Shown here: positions 16,087 to 25,500 of the stretch, one piece after another | Layout: each line of letters opens with the position of its first letter | Numbering within the stretch: the first letter of the stretch is position 1 | NCBI RefSeq assembly: GCF_015350975.1 | Contig: NZ_JADKRX010000004.1 | Span: 124,001 to 188,000 of the forward strand | Source: Curtobacterium sp. VKM Ac-1395 | Lineage (GTDB): Bacteria > Actinomycetota > Actinomycetes > Actinomycetales > Microbacteriaceae | DNA length: 64,000 bases | Direction of reading: 5' to 3' | Made by a program: the position numbers and the translations under genes | The notes under the pieces: generated by a model | Databases searched by the model: none | The model's input: the letters and a program-made list of their open reading frames with translations, nothing else | Told to the model about the DNA's origin: nothing

Positions 16087-17445
16087 ATGAAGCACATCAG
16101 CAAGGCGTCGATGCTCATCGGCGTCGCAGCGGCGGTCGCCCTCGGCCTCACCGCCTGCACGCCCGGCGGGTCCGCCGCCCCCGCCGCCTCCCAGAGCCTC
16201 GGCCCGGTGTCGAAGGACGTGGGCTCGGCGAAGACCACGCTGACCGTCTGGGACCAGAACACGGACACCGGCATCAACGACGCGCAGCAGGTCCTCAACG
16301 ACGCGTTCGAGAAGGCCCACCCGAACATCACGGTGAAGCGGGTCTCGCGCTCCTTCGCCGACCTGAAGACCACGCTGAAGCTCGCCCTCTCCGGGGACAA
16401 CCCGCCGGACGTCGTGCAGGCGAACCAGGGCTACCCGGACATGGGCGCGTTCGTGAAGGCCGGGTTCCTGCGCCCCGTCGACGACTACGCCGAGCTCTAC
16501 GGCTGGGACGACTACTACCCGTCGAGCCTGCTGAAGCTGAACTCGTTCTCCTCGGACGGGACGACCTGGCAGGGGGACCAGCTGTACGGCGTCTCGCAGA
16601 CCGGTGAGCTGGTGGGCCTGTACTACAACAAGGAGGTCCTCAAGGCGGCTGGGATCGACAGCCCGCCCACCACCGTGGCCGAGCTGACCGAGGACATGCA
16701 GAAGGTCAAGGCCGCGGGCACCCTGCCGCTCAGCTACGGCGACGTCGAGAAGAGCCCCGGCATCCACCTCTACGGCCTGGTGCTCTCCGCCCTCGCCGGG
16801 CGCGAGCCCGTCAACGACCTGGTCGCCGGCAAGTCCGGCAGCTGGACCGGCGACGACGAGGTCGAGGCCGCCAGCACGATCAGCGGCTGGGTGAAGGACG
16901 GCTACGTCACCGAGGGCGCGAACGGCGTCTCGCGTGACGACGCCGTCAGCGCGTTCGGCTCCGGCAAGTCGGCCTTCCTCATCACGGGCACCTGGTACCA
17001 GGCCACCCTCGAGGCCGCCAGCAAGGCGAAGGACATCGGGTTCACGGCGCTGACGCCGACCGGGGCCTCGACCCCGGTGACGATGGGCGGCGAGGGCCTC
17101 GCCTGGGCCATCACGTCGAAGACGAAGAACGCGGACGCCGCAGCCGCGTACGTCGACTTCGTCACGAACGCGAAGGCCGCCACGACCCTGGTCGACCAGG
17201 GCAACCTGCCGACCGTGGTGCCGGACACCGACACCCCCGCCGAGGGCACGATCGCCGGTGACATCACGAGCAACTACAAGACGATCTCCAGTGCCAACGC
17301 CCTCACGCCGTACCTCGACTACGCCACCCCGACCTTCTACGACACCATCACCGCGGCCATGCAGGACCTCGTCGCGGGCAAGGCCACACCGGAGCAGTAC
17401 ACGAAGACGCTGCAGACCGACTACACCGGCTTCGTCAAGAAGTGA
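16087..17445 (+). CDS. ABC transporter sugar-binding lipoprotein
   Basis: A 452-residue extracellular solute-binding protein of the sugar (SBP_bac_1) type. A lipoprotein signal ends with the lipobox LTAC (Cys near residue 23), anchoring it to the outer face of the membrane. The mature part has TLTVWDQNTDTG, DVVQANQGYPDMGAF and YGVSQTGELVGLYYNKEVL, as in maltose and oligosaccharide binding proteins. It is followed within 11 bases by the first permease gene. Confidence 0.92.
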   Translation: MKHISKASMLIGVAAAVALGLTACTPGGSAAPAASQSLGPVSKDVGSAKTTLTVWDQNTDTGINDAQQVLNDAFEKAHPNITVKRVSRSFADLKTTLKLALSGDNPPDVVQANQGYPDMGAFVKAGFLRPVDDYAELYGWDDYYPSSLLKLNSFSSDGTTWQGDQLYGVSQTGELVGLYYNKEVLKAAGIDSPPTTVAELTEDMQKVKAAGTLPLSYGDVEKSPGIHLYGLVLSALAGREPVNDLVAGKSGSWTGDDEVEAASTISGWVKDGYVTEGANGVSRDDAVSAFGSGKSAFLITGTWYQATLEAASKAKDIGFTALTPTGASTPVTMGGEGLAWAITSKTKNADAAAAYVDFVTNAKAATTLVDQGNLPTVVPDTDTPAEGTIAGDITSNYKTISSANALTPYLDYATPTFYDTITAAMQDLVAGKATPEQYTKTLQTDYTGFVKK

Positions 17446-17455
17446 GGACCGCCTC

Positions 17456-18388
17456 GTGACCCAGTTGACCGGGACCCGGGCGGGTGCTGCGCCGAGCAGC
17501 GCCCGCCCGGCCCCCCGCCGGCGCCGCCGCAGCCTGGTGCCGTACCTCTACGTCCTGCCGGCGTTCGTCGTGTTCGCGGTGTTCCTCGGGGTGCCGTTCC
17601 TGCAGAGCATCCAGTACTCGTTCTACGACTGGGACGGGCTCTCGCCGGCGACCTGGGCGGGCTTCGCCAACTACGCCGGCGTCGTCACCGACCCGCAGCT
17701 CCGCGCGTCGTTCGGGCACGCACTCGTGCTGATGGTGTTCTACGCCGCGATCCCCGTGGTGGTGGCGCTGTTCCTCACCGCGCTGATCTCCCGGGCGAAC
17801 GGCCTGCGCGGGATGTCGTTCTTCCGCACGGTGCTGTTCCTGCCGCAGGTCATCGCCTCGGTCGTCGTCGCGACGATCTGGGTGTCGATCTACTCCGCCG
17901 ACGGGTTGCTCAACGACGGCCTGCGCCTGGTCGGCCTCGGGCAGTTCGCCCAGGTCTGGCTCGGCGGGTACGACACAGCCCTGCCCGCGATCGGCTTCGT
18001 CGGCACGTGGCTGAACGTCGGCCTGTGCCTGGTGCTGTTCCTCTCCGGAGTGGGCAACATCCACCCGAGCCTGTTCGAGGCCGCCCGCATCGACGGTGCC
18101 GGTGCGGCGCGCGAGTTCTTCTCGATCACCCTGCCGTCGCTCCGCGGGCAGATCGCGGCGGCCCTGACGCTCACGGTCGTCTCGGCGCTGAAGACCTTCG
18201 ACCTGGTCTACGTCACCACCAGCGGCGGACCCGGCAACTCGACGTCCGTCCCGGCGTTCGAGGCCTACAACCGGGCGTTCCAGACCGGGCAGGTCGGCTC
18301 GGCAGCGGCGGTCGCCGTCTCGCTCACCGTCGTCATCATGATCGTCACGGCCCTGATCGGTCGTCTGCAGCCGAAGGACGTCGCATGA
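17456..18388 (+). CDS. ABC transporter permease, sugar type (MalF/UgpA-like)
   Basis: A 310-residue inner membrane permease with six helices. After an Arg-rich N-terminus come LVPYLYVLPAFVVFAVFLGVPF (helix 1 region), SIQYSFYDWDG and the EAA loop FEAARIDGAGAAREFFSITLP that contacts the ATPase. GTG start at 17456. The stop overlaps the next gene (ATGA). Together with the second permease it forms the membrane channel. Confidence 0.93.
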   Translation: MTQLTGTRAGAAPSSARPAPRRRRRSLVPYLYVLPAFVVFAVFLGVPFLQSIQYSFYDWDGLSPATWAGFANYAGVVTDPQLRASFGHALVLMVFYAAIPVVVALFLTALISRANGLRGMSFFRTVLFLPQVIASVVVATIWVSIYSADGLLNDGLRLVGLGQFAQVWLGGYDTALPAIGFVGTWLNVGLCLVLFLSGVGNIHPSLFEAARIDGAGAAREFFSITLPSLRGQIAAALTLTVVSALKTFDLVYVTTSGGPGNSTSVPAFEAYNRAFQTGQVGSAAAVAVSLTVVIMIVTALIGRLQPKDVA

Positions 18389-19209
18389 GGCTCTCCGTCC
18401 GCGAGAAGACCGTCAACTACGTCATCCTGACGCTCTTCGCCCTGTTCGCGATCATCCCGCTCATCGGGGTGCTGCTGTCCTCGGTCACCCCGTCGGCGCA
18501 GAACTCGGGCGGGTTCAGCCTGCCGACGAAGATCGACCTCGGGAACTTCGGTGCCGCGTGGACGCAGGGGCACTTCGCCACCTACATGTTCTCCAGCGTC
18601 CTGGTCACCGTGTCGGTGGTCGTCCTGACCACGATCCTCGCCGTGTTCGCCGGCTTCGCGTTCGGCCGGCTCGACTTCTTCGGCAGCAACGTCCTGTTCT
18701 TCGTGATGCTCGCCGGCCTGATGCTCCCGGCCGAGGCCTTCATCATCCCGCTCTACTTCAACCTGCGGTCCGTCGGCCTCACGGACACCTACTCCAGTCT
18801 GGTCCTGCCGCAGACCGCGCAGTCCCTGGCCTTCGGCATCTTCTGGATGCGCAGCCAGTTCCGCAGCTTCCCCGGCGAGGTCATCGAGGCCGCCCGCCTC
18901 GACGGCGCCCGTGACGTCCGCCTGCTCTGGCAGGTCATGGTCCCCGCGGCGATCGCCCCGATCATGACGATGTCCCTGCTCATCACCATGTGGACGTGGA
19001 ACGAGTTCCTGCTGCCCCTGGTGCTCATCACGAGCGAGGACCACCGCACGGCCCCCCTCGGCCTCGCGTTCTTCAAGGGCGCGCACCTGACGGACTACTC
19101 GTTGCTCTCCGCCGCCGGGGTGATCGTCGCCCTGCCGATCGTCGTCCTCTACTTCTTCCTGCAGAAGCGGTTCATCTCCGGCATGCTCGGCGGCTTCGCC
19201 GACCGGTGA
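18385..19209 (+). CDS. ABC transporter permease, sugar type (MalG/UgpE-like)
   Basis: A 274-residue six-helix permease. The EAA loop reads VIEAARLDGARDVRLLWQVMVP, and the C-terminal YFFLQKRFISGMLGGFAD is typical of MalG-like proteins. No ATPase gene follows; a palindromic terminator lies eight bases past the stop. As in many actinobacterial sugar importers, a shared ATPase (MsiK type) encoded elsewhere is presumably used. Confidence 0.93.
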   Translation: MRLSVREKTVNYVILTLFALFAIIPLIGVLLSSVTPSAQNSGGFSLPTKIDLGNFGAAWTQGHFATYMFSSVLVTVSVVVLTTILAVFAGFAFGRLDFFGSNVLFFVMLAGLMLPAEAFIIPLYFNLRSVGLTDTYSSLVLPQTAQSLAFGIFWMRSQFRSFPGEVIEAARLDGARDVRLLWQVMVPAAIAPIMTMSLLITMWTWNEFLLPLVLITSEDHRTAPLGLAFFKGAHLTDYSLLSAAGVIVALPIVVLYFFLQKRFISGMLGGFADR

Positions 19210-19216
19210 CCCCGGA

Positions 19217-19262
19217 ACGGACGGGAGGCTCCCCACCAGCTGGTGGTGACCCTCCCGTCCGT
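19217..19262. terminator. Palindrome between convergent genes, probable bidirectional terminator
   Basis: Arms 19217-19239 and 19240-19262 pair with two mismatches (core ACGGACGGGAGGCTCCCCAC). It lies between the permease stop (19209) and the stop of the convergent monooxygenase-like gene (19289). Confidence 0.65.
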
Positions 19263-19288
19263 CGTCGGGTCGCGTCGGGCGCGATCCG

Positions 19289-19591
19289 CTAGGAGAGCTC
19301 GATCGTGCTGCTGTAGATGCGCTTCACGCCGGGGGCAGCGAGGACCTGGCCGAGCGGGGAGGCGCCCTCGGGGGTGCCACGCCAGGCGGCGTAGGCGTCG
19401 TGGTCGGCGGTGGTGGTCCAGTGCTCGACGACCACGAGGTGCGTGGGGTCGGCGTCGTCGACCAGGACCTCGAGCGACTCGCAGCCGTGGTGCTGGCGGG
19501 TCTGCGCGAGCGTCTCGCGGACCGTCGTCTCGACCTCCTCGGGTGAGGCGTCGCTCCGGAGTTGAAGATCGAGGAGGACCGTCGTCGTCAT
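19289..19591 (-). CDS. Putative quinol monooxygenase (ABM domain)
   Basis: A 100-residue dimeric alpha-beta barrel protein. Features are an N-terminal strand TVLLDLQLRSDA, a helix VETTVRETLAQTRQHHGC, then THLVVVEHWTTTADHDAYAAW, characteristic of antibiotic biosynthesis monooxygenase (YgiN/ABM) domains. Such proteins oxidise quinols or act in stress responses; substrate unknown. It is a single gene with its start close to a 540-bp non-coding stretch. Confidence 0.8.
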   Translation of the reverse strand: MTTTVLLDLQLRSDASPEEVETTVRETLAQTRQHHGCESLEVLVDDADPTHLVVVEHWTTTADHDAYAAWRGTPEGASPLGQVLAAPGVKRIYSSTIELS

Positions 19592-20134
19592 GCTGCACCG
19601 TTTCTGTCGTTCTGGGACGCACGTCGGAGGACGCGCTTCCCCTCCAACTCTGCCCGTCCCGCCGGTGTTCCGTCCCAGGGGGGTGTCCCGGTCGGTGTCG
19701 GGGGCGCGGTGTCGCGGTGTCGCGGGCGGGAGACGGCCTGAGCGACGAAGTCGTTGTCGCACGACCTCGACGATGTCGTGCCCGAGGTCGCCGGTGTCGG
19801 TGTGCGGGCGCGACGCGACACCGTCGGTGTCGTACGACATCGACGGTGTCGTCCCGTGCGCGCTGCGGGGATGCGTGCGCATGGTCCGACGCGGCGGGCG
19901 TCGATCGACTCGTGCGGTGTCGGAACCTGCGTGCGGCGGGGATGCGTCCGCATGGTCCGACACGGCGGGCGTCGATCGACTCGTGCGGTGTCGGAACCTG
20001 CGTGCGGCGGGGACACCGAGACACGGGGACGCGGGGACACGGGGACGGGGGAGTTCGGTCGGGACCGTGACGGATCTGGTCGGGGGAACTCGGGGGACGC
20101 GAACCGGATCCGTCAGGCGGCGGGAGCGGAACCG
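19592..20134. repeat. Non-coding repeat-rich stretch
   Basis: No credible gene in 543 bases. It holds a 71-bp tandem duplication (about 19862-20009; copies aligned at 19881 and 19952), repeated TGTCG/GTACGACATCGACGG-type short palindromes at about 19745-19855, and at 20068-20115 an inverted repeat TGACGGATCTGGTCGG ... CCGGATCCGTCA that also occurs at 36614-36661. The open frames through it are compositional artefacts. Confidence 0.65.
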
Positions 20135-20821
20135 TCAGACGGCAGCGGCAGCGAGCAGGGACTCCGCGTCGTGCCGGGCAGCGGCGACGGCAGCGGCGTC
20201 CAGACCGCAGGCGCGCAGGCAGGTCGTGACGATCGCGACGCGGTCCTCGTCCTCGACCCGACCGGCACGCCGGAGCTGGATGACGGTCTCGGCGAGCTGG
20301 ATGAGCACGGCGCCGAGCTGCGTCGGGGTGAGTGCCACGTCTGGGGTGGCGGCGCGGGAGCCGAGTCGGCCGTAGGTGTCCTGCAGCTCCTGGCGCTCGA
20401 CGCGGAACCCGTCGTACCGCTCGCCCTGCACCTCGGGCAGCAGGTACAGCGTCCCGATGTTGTGCGGCGTGCGCACGAGCGTGTCCACGTCGATGAGCAC
20501 CAGCGCGGCGAGGGCACCCGCGGCGCTCGTCGACCCCGGCACGCGCTGCTCGAGGTCACGGACGACGTCGAGCGAGGGACGGACGGACGTCGTCAGCAGC
20601 TCGACGAGCATGTCGTCCTTGCCCGCGAAGTGGTAGTACAGCGACGCCTGCCGGACCCCGACGCGCTCGGCGATCGCGCGGGTCGAGGTCGCGCTGAACC
20701 CGTTCTCGACGAACAGCGCCGCCGCAGCGTCGAGGATCTGGTCGCGGGGGCTCAGCTCCGGGCTCGTGTCCGGCACGGCGCGGGGACGTCCGACGCGGGA
20801 CGGTCGGTCGTCGGAGGGCAT
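20135..20821 (-). CDS. TetR family regulator of the guanidine/urea degradation cluster
   Basis: A 228-residue TetR protein: DQILDAAAALFVENGFSATSTRAIAERVGVRQASLYYHFAGK covers the helix-turn-helix (positions about 25-70 of the protein), followed by a TetR C-terminal ligand domain. It lies 26 bases downstream of the allophanate hydrolase stop and is the last gene of that operon. The 20-bp palindrome before the permease gene (29606-29625) is the likely binding site, giving feedback control of the cluster (inference). Confidence 0.87.
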   Translation of the reverse strand: MPSDDRPSRVGRPRAVPDTSPELSPRDQILDAAAALFVENGFSATSTRAIAERVGVRQASLYYHFAGKDDMLVELLTTSVRPSLDVVRDLEQRVPGSTSAAGALAALVLIDVDTLVRTPHNIGTLYLLPEVQGERYDGFRVERQELQDTYGRLGSRAATPDVALTPTQLGAVLIQLAETVIQLRRAGRVEDEDRVAIVTTCLRACGLDAAAVAAARHDAESLLAAAAV

Positions 20822-20847
20822 GGCCCCATCCTCCCAGGCCACCGTGG

Positions 20848-22599
20848 TCAGCCCTGCTCCCGGTAGGCACGCCAGCCGCCGTGGTGGGTGATGTCCTCGG
20901 CGCCGACGACCGCCAGGGGCTCGACGAGGAAGCCCGTGACGTCGGAGCCGTCCTCGAGCGTGACGGTGCCGATCGCCATCGGTGAGGGCAGCGCAGCGAC
21001 GAAGGTCGCGAAGCCGGCGGCGGGCAGGCGCCAGACCTCACCGACGATCGAGCCGGTGGCGGGCCCCCTGCCGGACCCGACCGGGCCCGCGCGGACCAGC
21101 CCCGGCTTGGGCGGCACCGTGTCGAGGGCGTACAGCCGGTAGTCGGAGGCGGTGCGGGCCTCCCGGACGAACGATCCGCCCGACGCGACCAGCTGGCCGT
21201 TCAGCGGTTGGTCGCGGAGGTGCGCTCCCACCACCAACAGGTCGACCGTGGGGGCGAGGAACGCGGAGGCGAGCGCCGCGAGCCGGCGGTCCGTGAACGC
21301 GGGACCGGTCAGCATGACGCCGAACGGCAGCCCGTCGACTAAGCCCGCGGGCACCGCGAGCGAGGCCATGTCGAGCAGGTTCGCGAAGTTCGTGTACCGC
21401 CCCATCCGGCTGTTCGCACCGATCGGGTCCGCGGCGACCTCGGCGAGGGTCGGGTGCCAGGTGGTGGTCGGCGTCAGGAGCGCGGTCGTGCCCTCGAGCA
21501 CCGCGCGACCCGCTGCCCCGAGGGCGTCGAGCCGGGCCATGTCGGCGAACAGCTCCGACGCGCTGGGTCGGGCCCCGCCGAGCACGATCGACGCGACGGA
21601 CGGGTCGAGGTCCTCGCCGACGAGGTCCCGGTGCGCCTCGATGTGGGCGCCGACGGCCGCGTGCCGCTCGGCGACGAACGCCCCGTCGTAGAGCAGCGCC
21701 GCGGCGTCGAGGAGCGGGGCGATGTCGACCTCGACGACCTCGTGCCCGAGTGCGCGGAAGCGGTCGACGGCGGCGGCGAACGCGCTGGCCCACCCGTCCG
21801 CGAGCCCCTCGAGCTGGGACGGCAGCGGGACGGCGATGCGCGGGAGCGTCGGGAGTGCGGCGTGGGCGCGGTCCTCGCGGGCGAGCGGGTCGATGCCGTC
21901 CGGCCCGGTCATCAGCTCGGCGGCGGTCCTGGCGAGCCCGAGCGACGCCGCGAACACCGTGACGCAGTCCTGCGACCGGCAGGCCGGCACGACGCCGGTG
22001 TTCGGCACGAGCCCCTTCGTCGGCTTGACCCCGACGAGGTTGCCGAGCGCTGCCGGCACCCGACCGGAGCCGGCGGTGTCGGTGCCGAGCGCGAAGTCGA
22101 CGATCCCGAGCGCGACGGCCGTGGCGGACCCGCTCGACGATCCGCCGGAGATCCTGGTCGGGTCCCAGGCGTTCCGGACGGCGCCGAAGGGGGAGCGGGT
22201 GCCGACCAGGCCGGTGGCGAACTGGTCGAGGTTCGTCTTGCCGACGACGACCGCACCGGCCGCCCGCAGTCGGGCGACCGCGGTGGCGTCGGCCGTGGGC
22301 TCGTACGCGTACGACCTGGCGCCGGCCGTCGTGGGCAGGCCGGCGACGTCGATGTTGTCCTTCACGGCGAACAGCAGCCCGGCGAGGGGGAGCGACGGGT
22401 CGACGCGGGAGGCCTCGGCGAGCACGTCGGCGCGGTCACGCAGGGTGATCCACACCTCGGGGCGGTCGACCGCCGCGATCCGGTCGAAGGCGTCGTGGAC
22501 GCGGTCAGCCGCGGTGCTCAAGGTGCTCACGGTGCCTGCAGCGTTCGCGCTGACACCGCTGACACCGCCGACACCGCCGACACCGCTGCCGGCGCTCAT
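20848..22599 (-). CDS. atzF: Allophanate hydrolase
   Basis: A 583-residue amidase-signature enzyme. Lys80 (FAVKDNID), Ser154 (GGSSSGSA) and Ser178 (DTAGSGR) form the Ser-cisSer-Lys triad with the same 74 and 24 residue spacings as known AtzF. The last about 120 residues form the C-terminal allophanate hydrolase domain that finishes N-carboxycarbamate breakdown. It converts allophanate to ammonia and CO2. A Gly/Val/Ser repeat (residues 4-17) makes an unusual N-terminus. It overlaps the carboxylase stop by ATGA. Confidence 0.93.
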   Translation of the reverse strand: MSAGSGVGGVGGVSGVSANAAGTVSTLSTAADRVHDAFDRIAAVDRPEVWITLRDRADVLAEASRVDPSLPLAGLLFAVKDNIDVAGLPTTAGARSYAYEPTADATAVARLRAAGAVVVGKTNLDQFATGLVGTRSPFGAVRNAWDPTRISGGSSSGSATAVALGIVDFALGTDTAGSGRVPAALGNLVGVKPTKGLVPNTGVVPACRSQDCVTVFAASLGLARTAAELMTGPDGIDPLAREDRAHAALPTLPRIAVPLPSQLEGLADGWASAFAAAVDRFRALGHEVVEVDIAPLLDAAALLYDGAFVAERHAAVGAHIEAHRDLVGEDLDPSVASIVLGGARPSASELFADMARLDALGAAGRAVLEGTTALLTPTTTWHPTLAEVAADPIGANSRMGRYTNFANLLDMASLAVPAGLVDGLPFGVMLTGPAFTDRRLAALASAFLAPTVDLLVVGAHLRDQPLNGQLVASGGSFVREARTASDYRLYALDTVPPKPGLVRAGPVGSGRGPATGSIVGEVWRLPAAGFATFVAALPSPMAIGTVTLEDGSDVTGFLVEPLAVVGAEDITHHGGWRAYREQG

Positions 22600-25500
22600 G
22601 CCGGTGCCCCGATCGCGGCGAGGACCTGGCCCGGCGCGACCTGCTCGCCCGGTGTGACGTAGACCTCCAGGACGTGTCCGTCCACGGGTGCGTGCACCAT
22701 CGACTCCATCTTCATCGCCTCCACGGCCAACAGCTTCTGTCCTGCGTCCACCCGGTCGCCCGGTCGGACGTCCACCTGCCACACCGTCGAGGTGAACGGT
22801 GCGGTGACGGCCGTCGACCCCTCGGGCACGGTCACCGCGTCGGGCACGACCACGGTCGGTTCGTCGCGGACGTCGAACTCGCCCGAGGCCCGCCACCGGT
22901 CCTTCTCCTCGCCGAACGCCCGGGCCTGCTGTGCCCGGAACGCCGCGATCGAGTCCGCGTTGTCCCCGAGGAACCGGTCGTACGACGCGATCGAGAACTC
23001 GCCGTCGACGGTCTCGAAGTCCCCGCGGCCGGCGTCGGTCTCGGCCCGCAGCTCGAGGAGCTCCTCGGCACCGACGGGGTACCACTCGATCCGGTCGAAG
23101 AACCGGAGCGCCCAGGGGTCCTCCTGGAACAGCCCGCCGCGGCGGAAGCGGTTCCAGATCTGCACGGTGCGGCCGACGAACTGGTAGCCGCCGGGGCCCT
23201 CCATCCCGTAGATGCAGAGGTACGCGCCACCGATGCCGACGGAGTTCTCGGCCGTCCAGGTGCGCGCCGGGTTGTACTTCGTGGTGACGAGTCGGTGGCG
23301 GGGGTCGAGCGGGGTGGCGACCGGGGCGCCGAGGTACACGTCGCCGAGACCGAGCACCAGGTAGCTCGCGTCGAACACCGTGCGGAAGACGTCGTCCACG
23401 GAGTCCAATCCGTTGATGCGCCGGATGAACTCGATGTTCCAGGGCGTCCACGGGGCGTCGTTCCGCACGCCGTTCATGTACCGCTCGATCGCCAGCCGGG
23501 TCGCGGGGTCGTCCCACGACAGCGGCAGCTTCACGGTGCGCGACGGCACGACGAGCTGGTCCGTCGGCGGGATCTCGTCCTCGAGCTCGCGGAGCAGCCC
23601 GGCCACGTCGCGCGCCTTAAGCACGGACGCGTCGGTGTGCACCTGCAGCGAGCGGATGCCCGGCGTGATGTCGAGGACGCCCTTCGGCGTGTGCTCCTGC
23701 AGCTTCGTCATGAGCGCGTGGACCCGCATCCGCAGCGCGATGTCGAGCGTCATGTCGCCGTACTCGACCAGGACGTTGTCGTCGCCGTCGCGGCGGTACG
23801 CCACGCTCGGTCGGGTCGGGGTCGCGTCCAGGCGCGCCAGCACCCCGTCGTCGCCGTCACCGCCGGTGCGCCCGTCGCGTCCGGTGCGCGGGACCGTCCT
23901 GGAGGCTCGGTTCGCGATGAGCGCGGCGGCGTCGGTCTCGCGGACGGGGACGAAGCGGACGGTGTCGCCCGGGCGCAGTTGGCCCAGCTTCCACAGGTCG
24001 CCGCTGGCCACCACCGCGGGGCAGACGAACCCGCCGAGGGACGGCCCGTCCGGTCCGAGGATGATCGGGGTGTCGCCGGTGAAGTCGATCGCGCCGACCG
24101 CGTACGGGGTGTCGTGGATGTTCGAGGGGTGCAGGCCGGCCTCGCCGCCGTCCGTCCGCGCCCAGCCCGGCCGGGGGCCGATGAGCCGGACGCCCGTCCG
24201 TGCGGAGTTGTGGTGCACCCCGTAGTCGGTGGCGTAGAACACGTCGAGGTCCGCCCGGGTGAAGAAGTCCGGTGCCGCGTGCGGGCCCTCGGTGACCGCG
24301 ATCTCCCACGCGTCCGTCAGTGCCGTGCGGTGCTCGGCCGGGGTCGGGCCGCCGACGAGTCCGAGCCGCGTGCCGGCGGGGAAGGCCGGGTGCGGGGCGT
24401 CGGAGTCGGGGGAGCCGGGACGGAGCACGTCGCCGGCGAGCAGGGCCCGGCCCGCGTGGCCACCGAAGCCGCCCAGCGTGAACGTGGCCGCGGAGCCGAG
24501 GTAGGTCGGCACGTCGAAGCCCCCGCGCACGGCGAGGTAGCTCCGGAGTCCCGGGCCGGGAGCAGTCCCGAGGGCGAGCGTCTGTCCGGCGGCGACCTCG
24601 ACCGGCTCCCACAGCGCGACGGGCTCGCCGTCGAGGGTCAGCGGCACGGGTGCCCCGGTGACGGCGACGACCGCCGCGGCGGAGAACCGGAGCGTGGGGC
24701 CGGTCGCGGTGACCTCGAGCGCGGGGGCGCCGTCCGGGTTGCCGACCGCCCGGTTCGCCTCGGCGAAGGACGCGGCGTCGAACGGGCCGCTCGGCGGGAC
24801 CCCGACCTGCCAGTAGCCGAGCCGACCGGGCAGGTCCTGCACGGTCGTCATCGTCCCGGGCACCACGACGTCGATGCGCGGGTCCGGGTCCTCGGTCGTG
24901 TCGAGTGTGGACGTCGAGTGCGTCGCCGTGCGGAGCTCGAGGTCGTCGGTGAGCGTGCGGAGGAGCCCCGCGTTCGTGACGATGCCGTCGATGCGGGTCT
25001 CGGCGAGGGCGTCCCGGAGCCGGTCGAGGGCGTCGTCGCGGGTCTCCCCGGTCGCGATCACCTTCGCCAGCATCGGGTCGTAGAACGCCGACACCTCGGA
25101 GCCGGTCTCGACCCAGCCGTCGACGCGGATGCCGGTCGCGGTGCCGTCGTCGGTCGAGGTGGCGGGGAAGACGGCCTGCGTGACCAGGCCGCTCGACGGC
25201 AGCGAGCCCTTGGCCGGGTCCTCGGCGTAGACGCGGGCCTCGACGGCGTGCCCGGTCGGGGTCCAGCGGCGGTCGAACACGTCGTCGGGGATGCCGGCAG
25301 CGCCGTCGCGGGCCAGCCGGAGCATCAGCTCGACCAGGTCGACGCCGTAGACCTCCTCGGTGACCGGGTGCTCGACCTGCAGGCGGGTGTTCACCTCGAG
25401 GAACGACGCTTCCTCGCGCACCGGGTCGTAGACGAACTCGACCGTGCCGGCGCTGCGGTACCCGATGCTCGCCGCGAGCCGACGGGCGGACTCGTGGAGA

